Assembly: GCF_001612635.1 (NCBI RefSeq)
Contig: NZ_BDAV01000005.1
Location: 1-64,000, forward strand
Direction of reading: 5' to 3'
DNA length: 64,000 bases
Source of the DNA: Nocardia africana NBRC 100379
GTDB taxonomy: Bacteria; Actinomycetota; Actinomycetes; Mycobacteriales; Mycobacteriaceae
Shown: one piece after another, positions 37,074 through 46,402 of the stretch
Layout of the letters: each line of letters starts with the position of its first letter
Position numbering within the stretch: the first letter of the stretch is position 1
Notes under the pieces: generated by a model
The model's database searches: none
What the model saw: only the letters and a program-made list of their open reading frames with translations
What the model was told of the DNA's origin: nothing
Position numbers and translations under genes: made by a program

Positions 37074-38210
37074 ATGTCGGGCGAATCCGATACCGACCCC
37101 GGGCAGCGGCGGCAACTGACCACCAGCGCTCGTGATCTCGACGAACTCGCCGAGCGACTCACCCGCTGGCTGGCCGGCAAGCTCACCGGCACCACCGCGC
37201 CGGTGGTCACGGGGCTGTCGCGGCCGCAGGCGGGCGGCATGTCCAGTTCCTCGGTGATGTTCGAGGCGAGCTGGGAGCGCGAGGGCCGCACCGAGACCGG
37301 CTCGTATGTGGCACGGATGCCACCGGAGGAGGGCTCGTTCCCCGTCTTCGAGACCTACGACCTCGACACCCAGTACGCGGTGATGGCCGGCGTCGGCGCG
37401 CACAGCGATGTGCCGGTGCCGCGGCTGTGCTGGTTCGAGCCGGACGAATCCGTGCTCGGCACACCGTTTTTCGTGATGGAGCGGGTCCACGGGCGGATCC
37501 CGGAGGACAATCCGCCGTACGTGTTCGTCGGCTGGGTCTTCGATGCCACGCCGCAGCAGCGGATGCGGATCACCCACGCCACGGTCGACATCATCGCGAG
37601 GGTCCACGCCATCGCCGACCCCACGGCGAAATTCCCCGGCCTGTCCGGGGAAGGATCGTCGCTGCGCCGCCACTTCGACGCTCAGCGCCACTGGTACCGG
37701 TGGGCGCTCGCCGACGACGGTTACCGGATCCCGTTGCTGGAGCGCGGTTTCGACTGGCTCGAACAGCACTGGCCCGCCGATCCGGGGCCCGACGTGCTGA
37801 ACTGGGGCGACGCCCGGCCGGGCAACATCATCTTCGACGAATTCGACCCGGTCGCCGTCCTGGATTGGGAGATGGCCACGCTCGGCCCGCGCGAACTCGA
37901 CGTGGCCTGGCTGATCTTCATCCATCGCTTCTTCCAGGACATCGCCACCCGCTTCGATCAGCCCGGCCTGCCGGACTACCTGCGCCGCGACGACGTGGTC
38001 GCGCGCTACGAGGAGCTGACCGGCCACCGGCTGCGCGATCTGGAGTGGTATCTGGTCTACGCCGCGCTGCGCCACGGCATCGTGATGGCACGCATCAAAC
38101 GGCGGATGATCCACTTCGGCGAGGACACCGACACCGACGACCGGGACGACTACGTGATGCACCGGGCGGCCCTCGAGGCCCTGCTCGACGGCACCTACCA
38201 GTGGGATTGA
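37074..38210 (+). CDS. Phosphotransferase family protein (aminoglycoside phosphotransferase/choline kinase fold)
   Basis: 378-aa kinase-fold protein with AGGAGGT before its ATG. The catalytic loop reads NWGDARPGNIIFD, in which the usual His before Gly-Asp is Trp, and the metal motif is VLDWEMATLGP. This variant is typical of the APH-like proteins found beside acyl-CoA dehydrogenases in mycobacteria (FadE36-like group). The substrate is probably a hydroxylated acyl or lipid compound rather than an antibiotic. The next gene starts 8 nt downstream and is likely co-transcribed. Confidence 0.8.
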   Translation: MSGESDTDPGQRRQLTTSARDLDELAERLTRWLAGKLTGTTAPVVTGLSRPQAGGMSSSSVMFEASWEREGRTETGSYVARMPPEEGSFPVFETYDLDTQYAVMAGVGAHSDVPVPRLCWFEPDESVLGTPFFVMERVHGRIPEDNPPYVFVGWVFDATPQQRMRITHATVDIIARVHAIADPTAKFPGLSGEGSSLRRHFDAQRHWYRWALADDGYRIPLLERGFDWLEQHWPADPGPDVLNWGDARPGNIIFDEFDPVAVLDWEMATLGPRELDVAWLIFIHRFFQDIATRFDQPGLPDYLRRDDVVARYEELTGHRLRDLEWYLVYAALRHGIVMARIKRRMIHFGEDTDTDDRDDYVMHRAALEALLDGTYQWD

Positions 38211-38218
38211 GGAGACTG

Positions 38219-39349
38219 ATGGCAGGCATCGACGGACATCCGGCCCAGCAGGCGCCGGTTCCGCTGGACGAATATCCGGTGCACCAGACGCCGCTGTCGC
38301 TGGCGCGCGCGGCCACCACCGACCGAAACTTCTACGACCGCAACTACTTCAACGCCCACGACCGCAGCGGCGGCACGATGCTGGTCACCGGCTTCGGCGT
38401 CTATCCGAATCTCGGCGTGATCGACGCCTACGCCGCGGTGCGCCGCGGCGATACCCAGCGCACGGTCCGGTTCTCGGACGCGCTGCCGCCGCGTGACCTG
38501 ACCATGAGCGTCGGCGGCTATCGCATCGAGGTGATCGAACCGCTGCGGCGCGTCCGGGTCATCTGCGAGCACGAGGATCTGTCGTTCGACCTCACCTGGG
38601 ACGGCTCGTTCCCCGCCGTCCAGGAACAGCCGCACCTCATCCACACCGGCAGCCGGCCGATCATCGACGCCTCCCGGTTCGCCCAGGTCGGCTCCTGGTC
38701 GGGGACACTGCACGTCGACGGTGACGACATCGCCGTGGACCCGGGGATCTGGATGGGGACCCGCGACCGGTCCTGGGGCATCCGGCCGGTCGGTGAGACC
38801 GAACCACCCGGCCGCGACGCGAGCGAACCGGCCGCCGGATTCTGGTGGCTCTACGTGCCGTTGCGGTTCGACGACTTCGCGATCGTGGTGATCGTGCAGG
38901 AGAATCCGGACGGTTTCCGCACCCTCAACGACGCCGTGCGGGTGTGGCCGGACGGGCGCGTGGAACAGCTGGGCTGGCCGCGCATTCACATCGACTACCG
39001 TTCCGGCACGCGAATTCCCGTCTCCGCACGACTGGACATGACCGCCGGTGACGGCTCGCCGCTGACCGTGGAGGTGCGCGCGCACACCTGCATTCCGCTG
39101 CATATCGGCTGCGGCTACGGCGGCGATCCGGATTGGCTGCACGGCCAGTGGAAGGGACGCGACTGGTCCTCGAGCAGCAGCTACGACCTGACGGATCCGG
39201 CGGTGGCCGGGCGGATTCCGTGGGGTGTGATCGACCATGTCGGACAGGCCCGGTGTGGCGATGCCGAGGGCTGGGGCCTGTTCGAACACGGCAGCCTCGG
39301 CCGCCACGACCCCACCGGCTTCGCCGATTGGACCTCCGTCGCGCCGTAA
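38219..39349 (+). CDS. Conserved hypothetical protein (DUF7064/DUF7065-like beta-barrel)
   Basis: 376-aa soluble protein preceded by GGAG. Markers are DRNYFNAHDRSG, a GVYPNLGVIDAYAAVRRGD strand pair, VDPGIWMGTRDRSWGIRPVG and the conserved GFWWLYVPLRFDDFAIVV. These remind me of the DUF7065/DUF7064 pair, thought to have a double lipocalin-like barrel. No catalytic motif is known. It is the second gene after the phosphotransferase, and such pairs recur in mycobacteria, which suggests a lipid or steroid-related role. That role is inference. Confidence 0.6.
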   Translation: MAGIDGHPAQQAPVPLDEYPVHQTPLSLARAATTDRNFYDRNYFNAHDRSGGTMLVTGFGVYPNLGVIDAYAAVRRGDTQRTVRFSDALPPRDLTMSVGGYRIEVIEPLRRVRVICEHEDLSFDLTWDGSFPAVQEQPHLIHTGSRPIIDASRFAQVGSWSGTLHVDGDDIAVDPGIWMGTRDRSWGIRPVGETEPPGRDASEPAAGFWWLYVPLRFDDFAIVVIVQENPDGFRTLNDAVRVWPDGRVEQLGWPRIHIDYRSGTRIPVSARLDMTAGDGSPLTVEVRAHTCIPLHIGCGYGGDPDWLHGQWKGRDWSSSSSYDLTDPAVAGRIPWGVIDHVGQARCGDAEGWGLFEHGSLGRHDPTGFADWTSVAP

Positions 39350-39458
39350 CCCGCGCCCGCTCCGCGTGGCGGGCTCGATGTGAGCTGGATCTCAGGTATC
39401 CTCCGACGGATCGACGCCGGGCCGTCGGCCCGGAACGGCACAGCGAGAGGCAGGCACG

Positions 39459-39968
39459 ATGAGCGGATTCCGTGTTTCGCGTGGTTCCTCCCAGGTTTTC
39501 CCCGGCTCGGCGCCGTCTTCCGGGCGGGCGCGGCGCGCCCGCACGCGTGCCGGGTTCGCCGTGGCCACCGGGGCGCTGATGGGCGCGCTGCTTCCGGTCG
39601 TCGCAGCGGCCCCGGCCGGTGCGACCGTGGCGCCCACGATCGCGGTATCGATGTCCGGATCGGCACTGAGCCCGGTCAGCGGGGCACTGGTCGGCTGCGC
39701 CCAGAACGCGGTGGCGACGCTGCGCAACCCCGACGGCAGCCCCGTCACGCACGGCACCGTCGACTTCTTCAGTCACCTCTCCGGGATCAGCGGCAACATC
39801 GTCGGCACCGCGCCGGTGGTCAACGGGGTCGCCAGCATCGGCTGGGTGCCCGACCGGCCGGGCGAGCACGTCGTCAGCGCGGTGTACTACGACGGCCTTC
39901 CGGAACTGTCACCGGTCGCCGGATACACCATCGTGACGACCGCGAGCCTCGGCGGCGCCTGCGTATAA
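39459..39968 (+). CDS. Secreted protein with a bacterial Ig-like domain
   Basis: 169-aa exported protein. A long basic N-region (RARRARTRAG) precedes the hydrophobic core GALMGALLPVVAAAPAG, with cleavage near residue 52. One Ig-like domain follows, with HGTVDFFSHLSG, SIGWVPDRPGEH and a C-terminal Cys pairing with the Cys of VGCAQN. It is similar in layout to the protein at 24409-24837. A strong hairpin terminator lies downstream. Role unknown. Confidence 0.65.
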   Translation: MSGFRVSRGSSQVFPGSAPSSGRARRARTRAGFAVATGALMGALLPVVAAAPAGATVAPTIAVSMSGSALSPVSGALVGCAQNAVATLRNPDGSPVTHGTVDFFSHLSGISGNIVGTAPVVNGVASIGWVPDRPGEHVVSAVYYDGLPELSPVAGYTIVTTASLGGACV

Positions 39969-39999
39969 GGCATTGCGAGACAGCAATTTTCGCATCCAC

Positions 40000-40033
40000 C
40001 CGGCCGGATCCGCGCAGTCGCGGATTCGGCCGG
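40000..40033. terminator. 15-bp hairpin between convergent Ig-like gene and cobE
   Basis: CCGGCCGGATCCGCG (40000-40014) and CGCGGATTCGGCCGG (40019-40033) form a 15-bp stem with one G-U pair and a 4-nt CAGT loop. It is the strongest hairpin in the window and serves both converging genes. Confidence 0.7.
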
Positions 40034-40061
40034 ATCTCGTTCAGGCCGCCTGTCCCTGCGT

Positions 40062-40436
40062 TCAATCCTCCTCCGCGACGGCGACCGTCATGGTGCCGAA
40101 CGCCGTCTTCGGCACGATCAGCCGCCCGCGCCGGCCCCAGCACACCCAGGCGAGCAGCGCGGCCGCTTCGGCGACACTGGGCGTGCCGACCGCGGCGGCC
40201 GCACGGTCGCCCGGATGAGGAACGTCGACCCGGGCCAGTTCGTCGGCACCGAATCCGATCACCGGCACATCGAATGCGGCGGCGGCCGCGACGGTGCCCG
40301 GCTCTTCTGCCCGCCGATCGATGGTTGCAAGACATCGGATCGCGCCGTCCCCCACCGCTTTCCGTACGGCCGCAACGATGGCATCCGCCGCCGGATCGGG
40401 CCGTGACCCGATTCCCACGACCACCGCCCCGCTCAT
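40062..40436 (-). CDS. cobE: Cobalamin biosynthesis protein CobE (CbiG C-terminal domain)
   Basis: 124-aa protein with the CobE/CbiG-C pattern: AVVVGIGSRPDPAADAIVAAV at the start, then LATIDRRAEEPG and VPVIGFGADELARVDVPHPG, then GTPSVAEAAALLA. In the aerobic pathway it is thought to assist corrin ring contraction or cobalt chemistry; its exact reaction is unsettled. It lies downstream of cobB on the same strand with a 148-bp gap. A hairpin terminator at 40000-40033 follows. Confidence 0.8.
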   Translation of the reverse strand: MSGAVVVGIGSRPDPAADAIVAAVRKAVGDGAIRCLATIDRRAEEPGTVAAAAAFDVPVIGFGADELARVDVPHPGDRAAAAVGTPSVAEAAALLAWVCWGRRGRLIVPKTAFGTMTVAVAEED

Positions 40437-40584
40437 CGGTCCCCGTTTGCCCGGCAACTGATCCACGGCCGGCCGGGTGCGCCGCAACGATCCATTCGGC
40501 CCCGGTGCCGGCGAACGAGATCCGCCGCTGCCCGGTTCAGCCGTCCGTCGGCGGGTCGTTTCGAGAGACGCGCGCGCATCGCCG

Positions 40585-42084
40585 TCACACGCCGGCGCGC
40601 GCCGCGGCGAACTGGCTGCACGCCGCAACGAAACGGACTGTGGCCGTGGGATTTCCGGCGGGGTGGGTGTGCAGATAGGACGCATGCACCTGGTACGCCA
40701 CCGCGCCTTCCCGGACCGCGGTCTCGTCGGTGCGCCATCCCCACGCCGGTGGGTTCGATCCCGTGGTGACCAAGCGGGTGCGATGGAATTCGTGGCCGCG
40801 CACACGTTCTCCGGTGCGCCACAGCGCCGAGTCGGCCAGTGCCACCGCATCCCGGTAACCGAGGGTCAGGCGGGGTCCGAATTCGGCGGTGGCATCGAGG
40901 ACTCCGGCCATGCGGTGCCCGTCCAGCGAACGGGTCAGGTAGAGCAGGCCCGCGCATTCGGCGTGCACAGGCATGCCGCGGGCCGCGGCCTCGGCAACCC
41001 CGGTCAACAGCGGCGTATTCGCGGCCAGATCGGCGGCATGTTCCTCCGGGAAGCCGCCGGGTAAGACCAAACCGGCTGTGCCCGAGGGCAATTGCTCGTG
41101 CAACGGATCGAATACCGCGACCCGGGCCCCGGCCGCCACCAGCAGTTCACGATGTTCGGCGTAGCCGAAGGTGAACGCCGGCCCGCCCGCCATCGCGATG
41201 AGCGGTGCAGGCTCTCGCACCACACTGTCCGAAGCGGACGTCTCCGGCTCGCCGCTCTGTCGCGGCCCTGCCGTCTCCGGGCCGTCGAGGGCGGTCCGGC
41301 TCGCGCCGGAACCCCGCCGGTGTGCGTGCGGGGCCGCCGCCGCGACCTCACCGATCGGATCCCACGCGGGCCCGGCCACGTCGGCGGCGGCCAGACGCGC
41401 GACCGCGCCCACATCGATGTGCGCGCCGACGAGTTCGGTCATGGCCTCGACCGCGGCGTGCGCCGCGGAGCCGTGCTCGACCGCCGGGACGAGCCCGAGA
41501 TGCCGTGCGGGAACCGATAATTCGTCCATCCGCGGCAGGGCGCCCAGCACCGGAAGGCCGACCCGGGCGCAGGCGCCGCGCAGCACCTGTTCGTGGCGCG
41601 GGCTGCCCACGCGGTTGAGAATCACGCCGCCGAGCCGGATACCACTGTCGTAGGTGGCGAAGCCGTGCAGCAGGGCTGCCAGGCTCTGACTGTGGCCGCG
41701 CGCGTCGACGACCAGCAGCACCGGAGCGCCGAGCAGCGCCGCGACCTGCGCGGTCGAGCCCTCGGCGATCGGGGCGGGGTTCTCGGCGTCGATCCGGCCG
41801 TCGAACAGGCCCATCACGCCCTCGACCACGGCCACATCACAGCCCGCGCTGCCGTGCCGGTACAGCGGCACCACCCGCTCGGCGCCGACCAGCACCGGAT
41901 CCAGATTGCGGCCCGGCCGCCCGGCGGCCAGACCGTGATAGCCCGGATCGATGTAGTCGGGTCCCACCTTGAACGGCGCGACCCGATGTCCGGCGCGGCG
42001 CAGCGCTCCGATCACACCGGTTGCCAGCGTGGTCTTTCCGCTGCCCGAGGCGGGCGCGGCGATCACCACGGCCGGAGTGGTCAT
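40585..42084 (-). CDS. cobB: Hydrogenobyrinate/cobyrinate a,c-diamide synthase
   Basis: 499-aa CobB/CbiA, which amidates the a and c side chains with glutamine and ATP. The N-terminal P-loop domain has APASGSGKTTLATG and VEGVMGLFDG. The C-terminal class I glutaminase has GFPEEHA, nucleophile Cys near residue 377 in HAECAGLLYLT and His in SYLHTHPA. An Ala/Gly/Pro-rich linker (about 250-290) joins the domains. It starts 13 nt after cobO. Corresponds to Rv2848c. Confidence 0.95.
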   Translation of the reverse strand: MTTPAVVIAAPASGSGKTTLATGVIGALRRAGHRVAPFKVGPDYIDPGYHGLAAGRPGRNLDPVLVGAERVVPLYRHGSAGCDVAVVEGVMGLFDGRIDAENPAPIAEGSTAQVAALLGAPVLLVVDARGHSQSLAALLHGFATYDSGIRLGGVILNRVGSPRHEQVLRGACARVGLPVLGALPRMDELSVPARHLGLVPAVEHGSAAHAAVEAMTELVGAHIDVGAVARLAAADVAGPAWDPIGEVAAAAPHAHRRGSGASRTALDGPETAGPRQSGEPETSASDSVVREPAPLIAMAGGPAFTFGYAEHRELLVAAGARVAVFDPLHEQLPSGTAGLVLPGGFPEEHAADLAANTPLLTGVAEAAARGMPVHAECAGLLYLTRSLDGHRMAGVLDATAEFGPRLTLGYRDAVALADSALWRTGERVRGHEFHRTRLVTTGSNPPAWGWRTDETAVREGAVAYQVHASYLHTHPAGNPTATVRFVAACSQFAAARAGV

Positions 42085-42097
42085 CGGCCGCCCGCCG

Positions 42098-42712
42098 TCA
42101 CCACTCGATACCCCGCTGACCCTTGCGCCCGGCGTCCATCGGATGTTTCACCTTGCTCATCTCGGTGACCAGATCCGCCGCGTCGACCAGCGCCTGCGGG
42201 GCGTCGCGGCCGGTGATCACCACATGCTGGTTGCCGGGCCGGTTCCGCAGCGTCTCGACCACCTCGCCGACATCCACCCAGCCCCATTTCAGCGGGTAGG
42301 TGAACTCGTCGAGGACGTAGAAGCGGTGCTGTTCGGCGGCCAGCCGGCGCGCGATCTCCCGCCATCCGGCCAGGGCCGCGGCGGCGTGGTCGCCCTCGCT
42401 GCCCTGTTTGCGGGTCCACGACCAGCCCTCGCCCATCTTGTGCCATTCCACCGGGCCGCCGGTGCCGGTCTCCTCGTGCAGCCGGCCCAGGGTGCGAAAG
42501 GCGGCCTCCTCGCCGACCTTCCACTTCGCGCTCTTCACGAACTGGAAGACCGCGATATCGAAACCCTGGTTCCAGGCCCGCAACGCCATCCCGAACGCCG
42601 CGGTCGACTTCCCCTTGCCGGGCCCGGTGTGCACCGCGAGCACCGGCTGATTACGCCGCTGGCGAGTGGTCAGCCCGTCGTCGGGAATCGTCTCCGGAAC
42701 GCCCTTCGGCAT
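42098..42712 (-). CDS. cobO: Cob(I)yrinic acid a,c-diamide adenosyltransferase (CobO/CobA type)
   Basis: 204-aa corrinoid adenosyltransferase. The unusual P-loop HTGPGKGKSTAAFGMALRA (residues 28-46), the FVKSAKWKVGEE region and FYVLDEFTYPLKWGW are diagnostic. It attaches the 5'-deoxyadenosyl ligand to the corrinoid. ATG 42712 has AGGAGG 8 nt upstream. It lies upstream of cobB in the same operon, as Rv2849c does. Confidence 0.95.
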   Translation of the reverse strand: MPKGVPETIPDDGLTTRQRRNQPVLAVHTGPGKGKSTAAFGMALRAWNQGFDIAVFQFVKSAKWKVGEEAAFRTLGRLHEETGTGGPVEWHKMGEGWSWTRKQGSEGDHAAAALAGWREIARRLAAEQHRFYVLDEFTYPLKWGWVDVGEVVETLRNRPGNQHVVITGRDAPQALVDAADLVTEMSKVKHPMDAGRKGQRGIEW

Positions 42713-42796
42713 CGCTGCATCCTCCTGGTCGAGCACCTATGCATCACATTCCCACATCCGCGCACCCGGCCGGCCGCGCGGGTCCGGAGCGGGCAG

Positions 42797-44863
42797 TCAC
42801 GCCGCCACGTGATGGGGCAATCCGGACTTCACCGCGGCGGCGACCGAATCGCCGGTGAGCTCGCCGAGGCGCAGATAGGTGGCGCGCAGTTCCCTGGCGA
42901 ATTCCGCGGCCAGTCCCAGCCGGACCATGCCGCGCTCGCAGTCGACGACCACACCGGCCACGCCGTCGCGGGCGAGCAATCGGGCGGCGGCACGGGCCCG
43001 CGGGATCGGGTCGGCACCGCCGGTGGCGCGCCCGTCGGTGAGCAGTACGACCATCGCGCGGCGCTGCGGATCGCGGACGTGTTCGCGGGCCACCACCTCG
43101 CGTGCCTTCAGCAATCCCTGTGCCAGCGGGGTTTTGCCGCCGGTACGCAGATCGGCGAGGCGGCGCACCGCGATATCCACCGAGGAGGTCGGCGGCAGCA
43201 CCAGTTCGGCTTCGCTGCCGCGAACGGTGATCACGGCGACCTTGTCGCGGCGCTGATAGGCGTCGCGCAGCAGGGCCACCACCGCACCGGTGACCGCCGA
43301 CAGGCGATCGCGTGCGGCCATCGACCCGGAGGCGTCGACCACGAACACGACCAGATTGCCTTCGCGCCCTTCGCGATACGCGCCCCGCAGATCGGCCGCC
43401 TCCAGGGCCAGCGGGCCGCCGACGCGGCCTCGTGCATGCTGATGGGGCGCCGCGGCGAACAGGGTGCCGAGCAGATGCAGCCCGGTGGAGCTGTCGGTGA
43501 CCGATCGCACCACCCGGCCGTGCCGGGTGTGGGCGCGGGATCGGCGTCCGGGAGCGCCCTCCCCTACTCCGGGGATCTCCCAATGGGGCGGGCGGGCAGC
43601 GGAATTCGCCGGGGTGCCCGCACTGCCCTCGCGGGCGCCGCCGCGCGGCCCGCCGCCGGGTGAGTCGGGGCCGTCGTCGTCGGGGCCCTTGTCGCCGGGG
43701 CCGTTGTTCTCGGGCCCACCGTCGGTATCCGTACCCGGCTCCCGCTGGTCGCGATCGAACTCGCGCTCGGGGTCGGTGGCCGAATCCGCTGCGGCGCTCG
43801 GCGATTCGCTGTCCGCGGCACGACTCTGCTCGGAGCGAGCGCGCTCGGCCTCCTGTTCGGCATCCCGCATGGCCGCGTCGAGTTGTTCGTCGGTGATGCC
43901 CGGTTCGTCGAACGGATCGCGCCGACGGCGGTGCGGCAGTGCCAGTTCCGCGGCGATACGCACGTCTTCGGCTGTCACGCAGTCACTTCCGCGCCACGCC
44001 GCGTGGGCCGTCGCGGTGCGCGCCACCACCAGATCCGCGCGCATGCCGTCGACGTCGAAGGATGCGCACAGCGCGGCGATCCGGCGCAGTTCGATATCGT
44101 CGAGCGCCACCTCGGCGAGGCGTTCGCGCGCGGCGAGAATGCGCTCGGCGACGTCGCGATCGGCCGCGGCATAGGCGGCCGCGAAGCCGGCGGGATCGGC
44201 CTCGTAGTCGAGCCGGCGGCGCACCACGGCCATCCGCACGTCCACCTCACGCGAGGCCGCGACATCGACGGTGAGGCCGAACCGGTCCAGCAGCTGCGGG
44301 CGGAGTTCGCCCTCCTCCGGATTCATGGTGCCGACCAGGACGAACCGGGCCGGATGCGAATGCGACACGCCATCGCGTTCGATGTGCACCCGCCCCATCG
44401 CCGCCGCGTCGAGCAGGACGTCGACCAGATGGTCGTGCAGGAGATTCACTTCGTCGACGTACAGCACACCGTGATGGGCCGCCGCCAGCAGTCCGGGCCG
44501 GAACGCCTGCTCCCCGTCGCGCAGCACCCGCTCGAGATCCAGCGATCCCACGACCCGGTCCTCGGTCGCGCCCACCGGTAACTCCACCAGCCGGGCCGGC
44601 CGCTGCCCGCCCTCGTCGGCCACCGGCGGCAACAACTGCGCCAGCGCCCGCACCACGGTCGATTTGGCGGTCCCCTTCTCCCCGCGCACCAGCACCCCGC
44701 CGATCCCCGGATGCACCGCACACAGAATCAGCGCCAGCTGCAACTGCTCCTGCCCCACCACCGCCGAGAACGGAAACCCCGCCTCACCGTCACGATGCGC
44801 GGACACGGCCGATGCGGATTCACCTCGGAAATCGGACACGCCCCCACTGTATGCGCGCCCCAT
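42797..44863 (-). CDS. Fused magnesium/cobalt-chelatase ChlI-ChlD-type AAA+ and VWA protein
   Basis: 688-aa fusion. The AAA+ part (about 30-330) has Walker [15 protein letters not shown], Walker [11 protein letters not shown] and [20 protein letters not shown]. An acidic, Pro/Gly-rich linker (about 345-450) joins a C-terminal VWA domain whose MIDAS motif is DASGSM, with [11 protein letters not shown] and LTDGRATGG following. It probably energises cobalt insertion with a CobN-type subunit, given its place beside cobO; CobN is not in this window. GTG 44839 is an alternative start closer to the conserved region. Matches Rv2850c. Confidence 0.88.
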   Translation of the reverse strand: MGRAYSGGVSDFRGESASAVSAHRDGEAGFPFSAVVGQEQLQLALILCAVHPGIGGVLVRGEKGTAKSTVVRALAQLLPPVADEGGQRPARLVELPVGATEDRVVGSLDLERVLRDGEQAFRPGLLAAAHHGVLYVDEVNLLHDHLVDVLLDAAAMGRVHIERDGVSHSHPARFVLVGTMNPEEGELRPQLLDRFGLTVDVAASREVDVRMAVVRRRLDYEADPAGFAAAYAAADRDVAERILAARERLAEVALDDIELRRIAALCASFDVDGMRADLVVARTATAHAAWRGSDCVTAEDVRIAAELALPHRRRRDPFDEPGITDEQLDAAMRDAEQEAERARSEQSRAADSESPSAAADSATDPEREFDRDQREPGTDTDGGPENNGPGDKGPDDDGPDSPGGGPRGGAREGSAGTPANSAARPPHWEIPGVGEGAPGRRSRAHTRHGRVVRSVTDSSTGLHLLGTLFAAAPHQHARGRVGGPLALEAADLRGAYREGREGNLVVFVVDASGSMAARDRLSAVTGAVVALLRDAYQRRDKVAVITVRGSEAELVLPPTSSVDIAVRRLADLRTGGKTPLAQGLLKAREVVAREHVRDPQRRAMVVLLTDGRATGGADPIPRARAAARLLARDGVAGVVVDCERGMVRLGLAAEFARELRATYLRLGELTGDSVAAAVKSGLPHHVAA

Positions 44864-44893
44864 TCCGCCCCCACACCGGGCTGCCCTGTCACG

Positions 44894-45490
44894 CTACAGC
44901 CGCTTGCCCGCCGCGATATCGCGCACCACCCGTGGCAACACCACATGTTCGGCCGCGAGCACCCGCGCGGCCAAGGTCTCGGCGGTGTCGCCCGCCAGCA
45001 CCGGAACCTCGTGATGCGCGATCACCCGACCGGTGTCGTAGTCGCCGTCGACCAGCTGCACCGTGGGCCCCGTGACCGCGACACCGGACGCCAGCACCGC
45101 TTCGTGCACACGCAGTCCGAACATGCCGGCGCCACCGAATCGCGGTAAGGGCGCCGGGTGGATGTTGAGGATTCGGGAATCGAACTGCCCGCGCGTTCGC
45201 GGTCCGAGTTTCTTCATATACCCCGCCGTCACGACCCACTCGGCCGCGTGCTCGACCAGAACCGTGCGGATCGCATCGTCCAACGCGCCGGGGTCGGGAT
45301 GGGTCGCGCCGGAGAGATGCCGTGCGGGGATGCGATTTTCGCGCGCGTAGGCCAGACCCGCGGCGTCACTGTTGTTGCCGATGACGACCGCGATCTCGAA
45401 GCCCGCGCCGGGTTCGAGGGAGGCCCGGTGGAGCGCGCGGAGATTCGAGCCATGGTGTGAGACGAGCACGCCGACTCGAAGCGTTCGCAC
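44894..45490 (-). CDS. PurN-like phosphoribosylglycinamide formyltransferase family protein
   Basis: 198-aa formyltransferase-fold protein. SHHGSNLRAL contacts the substrate phosphate, ILNIHPAPLPRFGG gives the catalytic Asn and His, and VQLVDGDYDTGRVI supplies the Asp. All three catalytic residues of PurN are present. The motif AGMFGLRVHEAVL differs from the usual HGVHDALA-type segment. M. tuberculosis purN is elsewhere, beside purH, so this copy amid cobalamin genes may be a second enzyme or act on another amine. It diverges from the EI24 gene. Confidence 0.75.
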   Translation of the reverse strand: MRTLRVGVLVSHHGSNLRALHRASLEPGAGFEIAVVIGNNSDAAGLAYARENRIPARHLSGATHPDPGALDDAIRTVLVEHAAEWVVTAGYMKKLGPRTRGQFDSRILNIHPAPLPRFGGAGMFGLRVHEAVLASGVAVTGPTVQLVDGDYDTGRVIAHHEVPVLAGDTAETLAARVLAAEHVVLPRVVRDIAAGKRL

Positions 45491-45559
45491 ACCTCGCAGT
45501 TTCCCACAGCCACACGAGGTACGGCGGCAAGGTTCCCGTCCGCCGAATACGCTGGGCGG

Positions 45560-46339
45560 GTGCGGGATGTGGTGCGGGGCTTCGGGTATCTGGTGCGGGG
45601 GCAGCGGTGGGCGGTGGCGCATCGGCGGGAGCTGGGGCTGGGGCTGCTGCCGGGGGTGATCGCGATGGTGCTGTACTTGGGATTGCTGGTGGCGCTGGTG
45701 TCGTTCGCGGGGGATCTGGTGGCGTGGGCGACGCCCTTCGCGGCGCAGTGGGCGTCGCCGTGGGCCGGTCTGTTGCGCGGCGGCCTGGCCGTACTACTGG
45801 TGCTGCTCGGGCTGTTCTTGGCGGTGATCACGTTCACCGCGGTGACGCTGGTGATCGGCCAGCCGTTCTACGAGGCCCTGTCGGAACGGGTGGATCGGTC
45901 GCTGTCGGCCGACGGCCGTGCGCCGGAATCGGGTCTGCCGCTGTGGCGCGAGGTCTGGATCGGGATCCGCGATGGGGTACGGATTCTGATCCGGGCGGCG
46001 GTGTGGGGCGTGGTGCTGTTCTGCGCCGGATTCCTGCCGGTCGTGGGGCAGACGGTGATACCGGTACTCGGGGTGTGCGTGGCCGGGTTCTTCCTGGCTC
46101 AGGAACTGACCGGGGTCGCGATGCTGCGCCGCGGAATCGAATTGCGCGATCATCTGACAATGCTGCGATCGCGTCGAATGCTCGTGTGGGGCTTCGGTAT
46201 TCCGCTGGCGGCCGCATTCCTCGTGCCGTTCGTGGCGATCGTCCTCATGCCGGGCGCGGTCGCCGGCGCCACCATGCTCGCCCGCGAATTGTGTGGTGCG
46301 GACTGCGATCCGGCACGGAGCCGATCACCGCGCCCGTGA
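45560..46339 (+). CDS. EI24 domain-containing membrane protein (CysZ-like)
   Basis: 259-aa membrane protein with four main hydrophobic segments: GVIAMVLYLGLLVALVSFA, GLAVLLVLLGLFLAVITF, AAVWGVVLFCAGFLPVVG and AAAFLVPFVAIVLMPGAVAG. The VIGQPFYEALSERVD motif between TM2 and TM3 is typical of the EI24/CysZ superfamily. CysZ proteins take up sulfate, but distant members have other roles. The GTG lies 6 nt after TACGCT (45548-45553), with no ribosome site, so it may be leaderless. Confidence 0.8.
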   Translation: MRDVVRGFGYLVRGQRWAVAHRRELGLGLLPGVIAMVLYLGLLVALVSFAGDLVAWATPFAAQWASPWAGLLRGGLAVLLVLLGLFLAVITFTAVTLVIGQPFYEALSERVDRSLSADGRAPESGLPLWREVWIGIRDGVRILIRAAVWGVVLFCAGFLPVVGQTVIPVLGVCVAGFFLAQELTGVAMLRRGIELRDHLTMLRSRRMLVWGFGIPLAAAFLVPFVAIVLMPGAVAGATMLARELCGADCDPARSRSPRP

Positions 46340-46347
46340 CATGAGAG

Positions 46348-46377
46348 GGCCCCGCACCCGGAACGGGATACGGGGCC
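46348..46377. terminator. Two-step hairpin between convergent EI24 and GNAT genes
   Basis: GGCCCCG (46348-46354) pairs with CGGGGCC (46371-46377) and encloses a CCCG-GAA-CGGG inner stem. It lies in the 63-bp gap between two gene ends. Confidence 0.6.
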
Positions 46378-46402
46378 GGCATCTCCGTGACGGACCCGCC
46401 AC

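Noticed and set aside
42713..42796. Possible cobalamin riboswitch before cobO
   Set aside because: The gap is under 90 nt and I see no B12-box-like sequence; the same holds for the short gaps before cobB, cobE and cobQ.
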